Of a stretch of DNA of 64,000 nucleotides, positions 58,795 through 64,000 are shown piece after piece. Below the pieces are notes generated by a model. It was not told the origin of the DNA, did no database searches, and worked only from the letters and a program-made list of their open reading frames with translations. A program made the position numbers and the translations under genes. The stretch's first letter is position 1. Each line of letters opens with the position of its first letter. The stretch comes from Evernia prunastri (lineage: Eukaryota; Ascomycota; Lecanoromycetes; Lecanorales; Parmeliaceae), in the NCBI GenBank assembly GCA_003184365.1, contig NKYR01000006.1, forward strand, positions 310,001 through 374,000. Direction: 5' to 3'.

Positions 58795-61350
58795 TCACTT
58801 TTTCGAGCCAAAGAAGTGGTGCTTCTTTTTCTTTTCCGGGTCTTTGTCTTTGTCTTTCTTACTTGATCTATTGTTGGCAGGCTGGGCTGCACTCAAAGGG
58901 GCCGGAGGCAAAGGATGACCCTTGACCGCGCCATTTGAAGAGACGTTTGCGTTCGCGCGATCGGAACTCAGATTCATCGCACCCATGCTAACGACAGGGT
59001 GTTGGGCTTGTTGAATATTCGCGGTTTGTTGGACGATCGGTGGCTCTCTGTCAAATAGATGAGCAGGTGCTTGAGGCCTTGGTCGTTCTGCTGGAAGATC
59101 GAGCCGCCGTTTGTCAACGCTCAAGTCGCCGACTTGTCTGAGATAGAGACTCGGGGTCAACATGTGAGAAGTAGCTAGAAAGACATCTTTGTTGGACGAT
59201 TGAGACACTTCATAGCATGCCCGCGACTCGGAGTAGGTTGCGCCGCCTGCCATAAAGACGATGATGCGCTGTCTGGGTTCCAATGCAGATGGTCGAGTTC
59301 GTGCCCAGGTTGGTTTTGCACTTCGCAATGATGCTTGAGAAACGTTCTCTTGACCCAGGAGCCCTTCGGCTGCGTCGAGATGAGGCTTTGTAAAGGGGAA
59401 GATGCTTTGATCGAGTGTTCCTCGTATATGTTCCTCGAGCATTGGCTTGATGGCAGGGTCATATCTTGAGAGTCCGGATTCCTCCACGCCCGGACTTTGC
59501 GGTGTTTGTTTTCTACCAAAAGGTGGTTGAGCTGCTGGCCGCGTGTCTTTTATTGATCTCGAGACATGTGCACCAAGTAGATCAAGATTGTGGATTACTT
59601 CACCGTCTTGGGCAGGCAACTGAGCGTGCGCAAGCAGTTTTTGCGTGTCAGAGGGCAAGAGACCGTCTCGGTAGAGTATGTATTGTATGATCAGTCGTAA
59701 ACGGTCTGGGAAAGTTATCTCATTATCGTCGAGCAATCTAACAACCTGGTCGGCAAGGTTCTTCGGCTTTTTGTGTTCCTCGTCTAATCCAGTCGCTAGT
59801 GACTGCTTGGATCAGTTGGGTTCAAAGCTGGCTCAGTGCACGGCGAATATACCTGCTCTACTGAAGCGATATCTGCTAGTCGGCGCTTCTGAAATACGTT
59901 CATCGCATCTGAAGCCATGTTCAGATGCAGTGAAAAGGCTTCCTTGCCTTCCTGAAACTGCGGTAGTCCTGCTAGCATGTCTTTTATATTGTTTAGGCTG
60001 CTAGGATTATCACTGAGACGAGAAAAGGAGTCAGTGGCTTGCTCTACACGCTTTTTGGCCCAATAGGATCGACGAACCTTTCTGCAAATTGTGGATTCTT
60101 GGCTTTGAAGGCTTGAAATTCAGAAGCTAGCTTTTCCAAAAGATCTTTCATATGTAGATGGCGGTTTTTGACCCATATGTCGTCTTTTTCACCAACTTCT
60201 ACGTCTTTGATATTCCCGCTCGATTCGCTGTGGGTTAGAGCGGTCTTATAGTAGACCTTGTCTCCCTCCACCAAAGGTAGGAGGTCATGTATCATAGCCT
60301 GGTAGGTAAATTCATGAACTACTGGAGCGAATAGATCCATAGACCTGTCGGTGATAATGAGAGCACCTCGAGGTCGAGGTGAAGGAGGTGGAAAGTCTTC
60401 GTGAAACTTCGCGTATTGATCTAATTCAAGCTGGACGAAGCGAGCAAGATGCGAACAGAGAACACTTGCTTCGTGCGCAGGATTGCGTGGGCTGTGATAA
60501 CGTATGGTTGGATACTCTCCAAGCGACACGCATATTGACACTATCTTAGAATAACGTCAGCGCTTCGCCGAAATCATTGGGGTTATTCGGTATTGGTACC
60601 TTTTGCGCTAACTCATCCATATGTTTTCGGACAAGCTGATTGCATGCAGGATGAAACAGAGTGGGAAAGCTCCATGGATCTCGAAACGTTATAAGATGTG
60701 ACTCTCGGGGATAAAAGTCGACATTCAGCACTCGTAGTAAGACTATCTGTTCTCTTGCGACTGCGGACTGTTCCAGGCGGAGACGCTGTTCAGGTGGAAG
60801 TACTGCAAACAAGCATTATCAGGGCTGATTGGCTTGCACAAAGCTTCTAAGAATGTTCTTCGTCAATCTCTGAGTTCTTACATGATGTCCAGATTATAAA
60901 TGACCTGCGATACCGGCGACGCTCGAGGTCTACCATTAGACAATCCACAATATGAGGTTGGGGCGAAAGAATGTAAACCGCATCCATCTCCTGGTTCATA
61001 GGTCTTCTATCCTCGATTTGCTCCATATCTATCTCCTGTTCAGTCCCGCTCTATTTCCGGCAACCCTTCTTCATGACATACTCGTAACATTTTCCTTTAG
61101 TATGTCGTCTTCCTTGACAACGCCATCGACAATCTGCTTGCTTCCAGCGTCCAAAACTACAACTTTCCACTGTGAAGACAAAGCTCTGAGCCTTCTAGTG
61201 CTTGGTTCGTAAATGGGGACGGCTTACTTCTCCTCGAGCTGTAGACCTCACGGCCTCGAGAATGACTATGACATTAGGAGCGAGATGATAGGAGTGGGAG
61301 GCATCATCTGACTTACTTTCTTGCTGGACCGCGATTGCAGAGGTTCCCAT
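58795..61350 (-). CDS. SEC1: Sec1/Munc18 family protein, exocytic SNARE regulator
   Basis: Eight exons, complement(58795..59802, 59853..60012, 60078..60544, 60600..60802, 60882..61028, 61082..61169, 61228..61265, 61317..61350), give 714 aa, close to yeast Sec1. All seven junctions are in phase. Signatures: WKVVVLDAGSKQIVDGVVKEDDIL, DAVYILSPQPHIVDCLM, DFYPRESHLITFRDPWSF, LIITDRSMDLFAPVVHEFTYQAM, the helical NRHLHMKDLLEKL, and RIIVFMAGGATYSE in the last domain. The C-terminal tail is Lys-rich (KKDKDKDPEKKKKHH). Sec1 binds SNARE complexes at the plasma membrane and promotes vesicle fusion. The three short first exons (34, 38 and 88 nt) are easily missed. Divergent from Suv3, 342 bp apart. Confidence 0.95.
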
Positions 61351-61692
61351 CGTTCCGGTACGAGGCAGAGATGCTTTTAGTAATCAGCGAACAGCAACGA
61401 TCTCTAGAGCTCTGGTCCGACGTTTTGGAAAATCTCTGGAACCTGGAGATTCGCAGTTTGTACTCGGACTCGAGGCGCCAAGTTCCGACATCATGCCCAA
61501 CTGAAGCGCACTTTATTAAGATGAGCGGCCAATGGATGGGTATCCGCGTTTGGCGCCGCTAGTAACCTTTGGGCGGCGATAATAGTGCCGCTAAAGTAAG
61601 TAAGAAATCTCGGTCTCTCCAACGATGCTTCAGATTCCAAGACCCAAACATATTGTCGGCCAACGCTGGATCAGAGTGACCCCTAGTGGGGA
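61351..61692. promoter_or_regulatory. bidirectional promoter of Sec1 and Suv3
   Basis: 342 bp between divergent ATGs. No gene or repeat recognised inside it. Confidence 0.5.
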
Positions 61693-64000
61693 ATGCTACC
61701 AGCTGACCGAGCCTTGACTTCACGTCTGCTCCACCATACTTGGAGCGCAACACATCTAACATTCAGCACAAGAGGCAGGTCTGTGCAAACTACCAAAAAA
61801 CTTTCGGCGATCAAAAAGCCATTCATACAGGGTCGCCGTGGAACCTTGAATCGGCAACCGGACATCAGGTTTGCGGATACCGCCACGAGATCTAACCTTC
61901 TCAAGACAGAGTCTTTTATACCATGGCTAATCTCTCGACTCAAAATTCTTGCCGAAAAATCTGCGGATGCAGGATTTGCCACGTTTGTCAGGAACCTCCA
62001 AGACATTCTACCGCAGAAGTCCATATGGAGAGCTCTAGGAACTCAAGATGCTCCGTTCGCTTCACATCCTGAATGGCAACCTTCAGAACAGTCAAGACCT
62101 CTGTCGCTCCTCAGATCTCTGCGACAAGCTTTCATGTCCAATGGAGAGTCGGGAGTGGACACTCAGCTCAAATACTCCTATCATGGGCTCCTAGCAAGTC
62201 GGAAGTTCTCGGAGGTTGATATCGAAAACCAGGGGAAGCTTGCAGATCTACGTTATCCTGTGGAATGGTATCCAGCAACGCGGGCAGTCCAGAGGAGAAT
62301 AGTTCTCCACGTCGGGCCCACGAATTCCGGCAAAACCTACCATGCTTTGAAACGACTCGAGCAGGCGGACACGGGGATATACGCAGGACCTTTGCGGCTA
62401 CTGGCCCATGAAGTTTATACCAGGCTGAACGCCAAAGGGAAAGTTTGCGATCTCATTACTGGTGACGAAAAGGTCGTGCAAGGAGGCGATGGTGCACAAA
62501 TGAAAAGCTGTACTGTTGAAATGGTGCCTCTGAATACGGATGTCGATGTAGCTGTCGTTGACGAGATTCAAATGATAGGGCACAAGGAACGAGGTTGGGC
62601 CTGGACGCAAGCACTTCTTGGTCTCAAAGCTAAAGAAATTCATCTATGTGGTGAAGAGCGAAGTGTGCCTTTGATCAGGGAGCTTGCAGCATCGATGGGA
62701 GATAGGATTGAAATTCACACGTACAAGCGACTAAGCCCATTGAAAACAATGTCAACAAGCCTAGGGCGCCGGCTGAGTAACCTCAGGAAGGGAGACTGTG
62801 TGGTAGTATTCTCGCGTGTTGGAATACATGCGATGAAGAGAGAAATTGAGAACATAACGCAAAAGCGAGTGGCTGTTGTGTACGGGAGCTTGCCTCCGGA
62901 AATAAGAGCACAACAGGCCAAGCTTTTCAACGATCCCGACAATGACTATGATATCTTGGTGGCTAGTGACGCTATTGGGATGGGGTTGAATTTGTAGGAT
63001 TTGCTAACTCGTTGCGTATTTCAAGGCTGACATGATCTGTAGGGCTATCAAGCGCGTAATATTCGAGTCTGTATCGAAGTTCAATGGATACCATTACGAG
63101 ATCATCGAAGCTGCTCATCTTAAGCAAATAGCTGGTCGTGCAGGTCGCTACCGCACAGCAGCACAAGCAGAAGGCCCAGCCACAAATTTAGATGACGGCA
63201 ACCAGGATTCGAAAACGTCTGTGAGTATGCCAGCACCGAATCTAGGCTTAGTCACCACTCTCGAAGAAGCAGATCTTCCAATTCTCAGCCAAGCAATGCA
63301 AGGTGAATTGGACCCCATCATGAGTGCAGGGATTTTTCCGCCCACGAGCGTTCTTCTGAAATTTGCAACCTACTTTCCTCCAGCGACGAGCTTCAGTTAC
63401 ATCTTGCTACGGCTCCACGAGCTCTCACTCAGGCATCCAAGATATCACTTGTGCGCTTTGAAGGATCAAGTCACTATTGCAGACACTATTCAGCATATCC
63501 AAAACCTCAGCATCCACGATCGCATTGTATTCTGCGCTGCTCCTGTCACAGTCAAGAGTAAAGGCATGCCCGAGATTCTTGCAGCCTTTGCTAGATGCGT
63601 TGGAGATAATTCTAGTGGAGCTTTACTTGATATACCCGAAACACCTTTGGATATATTGGATGAAGAAATAAAACCTGACAGGAACTACATGGAACGGTTG
63701 GAGTCTCTACACAAGGCCTTGATCCTGTACCTATGGCTTAGTTACCGATTTGCTGGAGTTTTCATCAATCAAGCGATGGCATTTCATGTCAAAAGACTGG
63801 TTGAAGAGAAAATCGATAAGATGCTAGCAGAGTACTCCTCTAGTCCTGCTATAAGGGAGAGGATCAAGAAGATGAGGGAGGACGCTTTACGTCAGATCAG
63901 CAAGCTTAATGAACCCCTTGCTAAGCCTGACGACTCGGGGTTTCAGATGGAAATGCCAGATGCTCCGTTGCTGCCTAACTGCAGATCTGATCAAAGGCAA
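61693..64000 (+). CDS. SUV3: mitochondrial ATP-dependent RNA helicase Suv3 (3' end beyond window)
   Basis: Exons 61693..62993 and 63043..>64000; the frame is open to the window edge (over 750 residues), so the gene is partial. The start is Arg/Ser/Thr-rich without acids, fitting mitochondrial import. Helicase motifs: GPTNSGKTYHAL (Walker A), AGPLRLLAHEVY, TGDE, VVDEIQMIG (DExH box variant), CVVVFSR, VAVVYGSLPPEIRAQQA, SDAIGMGLNLAIKRVIF across the intron, and QIAGRAGRY. Past the core is the Suv3 C-terminal region with LSYRFAGVF. Suv3 unwinds RNA for the mitochondrial degradosome. The 49-nt intron (GTAGGA/GTAG) splits the LNLAIKR motif in phase. Confidence 0.96.

Noticed and set aside
1..64000. 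CRISPR arrays, prophage, plasmid or bacterial operon features
   Set aside because: No regularly spaced repeats; the genes are spliced and eukaryotic throughout.

Overview
The window is nuclear DNA from a filamentous ascomycete (Pezizomycotina). I infer a leotiomycete-like genome from the overall look of the proteins, not from a search. Support for the kingdom: about twenty genes split by short (46-170 nt) GT-AG introns with CTAAC/CTGAC-type branch points, a fungal set of housekeeping proteins (RNA polymerase I A12, Ump1, Erg8, an alternative external NADH dehydrogenase, GH125 mannosidase), no operons, and AT-rich repeat-bearing gaps. I rebuilt exon structures by hand. Most predicted proteins close in frame across every junction; doubtful junctions are stated in each entry.

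Layout. 1-5.4 kb: a secreted yellow/MRJP-like protein (-), RNase H2 subunit C (+), the U5 snRNP protein Dim1/Dib1 (-), then 1.6 kb without a convincing gene. 5.4-14 kb: an accessory stretch of membrane and secreted proteins of unknown function (three genes). 14.6-22.6 kb: a housekeeping block with the cohesin loader Scc2 (-), A12 (+) and deoxyhypusine hydroxylase (-). 22.6-31 kb: an AT-rich, gene-poor island with a tRNA-Gln(CUG), a ~620 bp foldback repeat, a small secreted protein, an orphan ORF with conflicting models, a decayed kinase-like gene and a (CT)n microsatellite. 31-64 kb: dense housekeeping genes: a disordered protein with an eIF4E-binding motif (-), Urb1/Npa1 (-), external NADH dehydrogenase with EF-hand (+), ubiquitin E1 (-), GH125 (+), PNP oxidase (+), a 1326-aa PPR protein (-), phosphomevalonate kinase (+), a prenylated ubiquitin-fold (UBL3/MUB) protein (+), Ump1 (-), Sec1 (-) and Suv3 (+, running off the window).

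Themes. Ubiquitin/proteasome functions recur (Uba1, UBL3-like, Ump1), as do mitochondrial ones (NDE, PPR protein, Suv3) and ribosome/translation ones (A12, Urb1, DOHH, eIF4E-binding-like). Several housekeeping genes are head-to-head pairs sharing about 330-350 bp (Scc2/A12, Urb1/NDE, Sec1/Suv3). Three genes appear to begin with micro-exons of 3-10 coding bases. The most checkable oddities are an intron with GG instead of GT at its donor in the UBL3-like gene, an orphan gene whose best model needs a 22-nt intron, the kinase-like relic and the foldback element. I see no CRISPR, phage or plasmid feature, as expected for a fungal chromosome.
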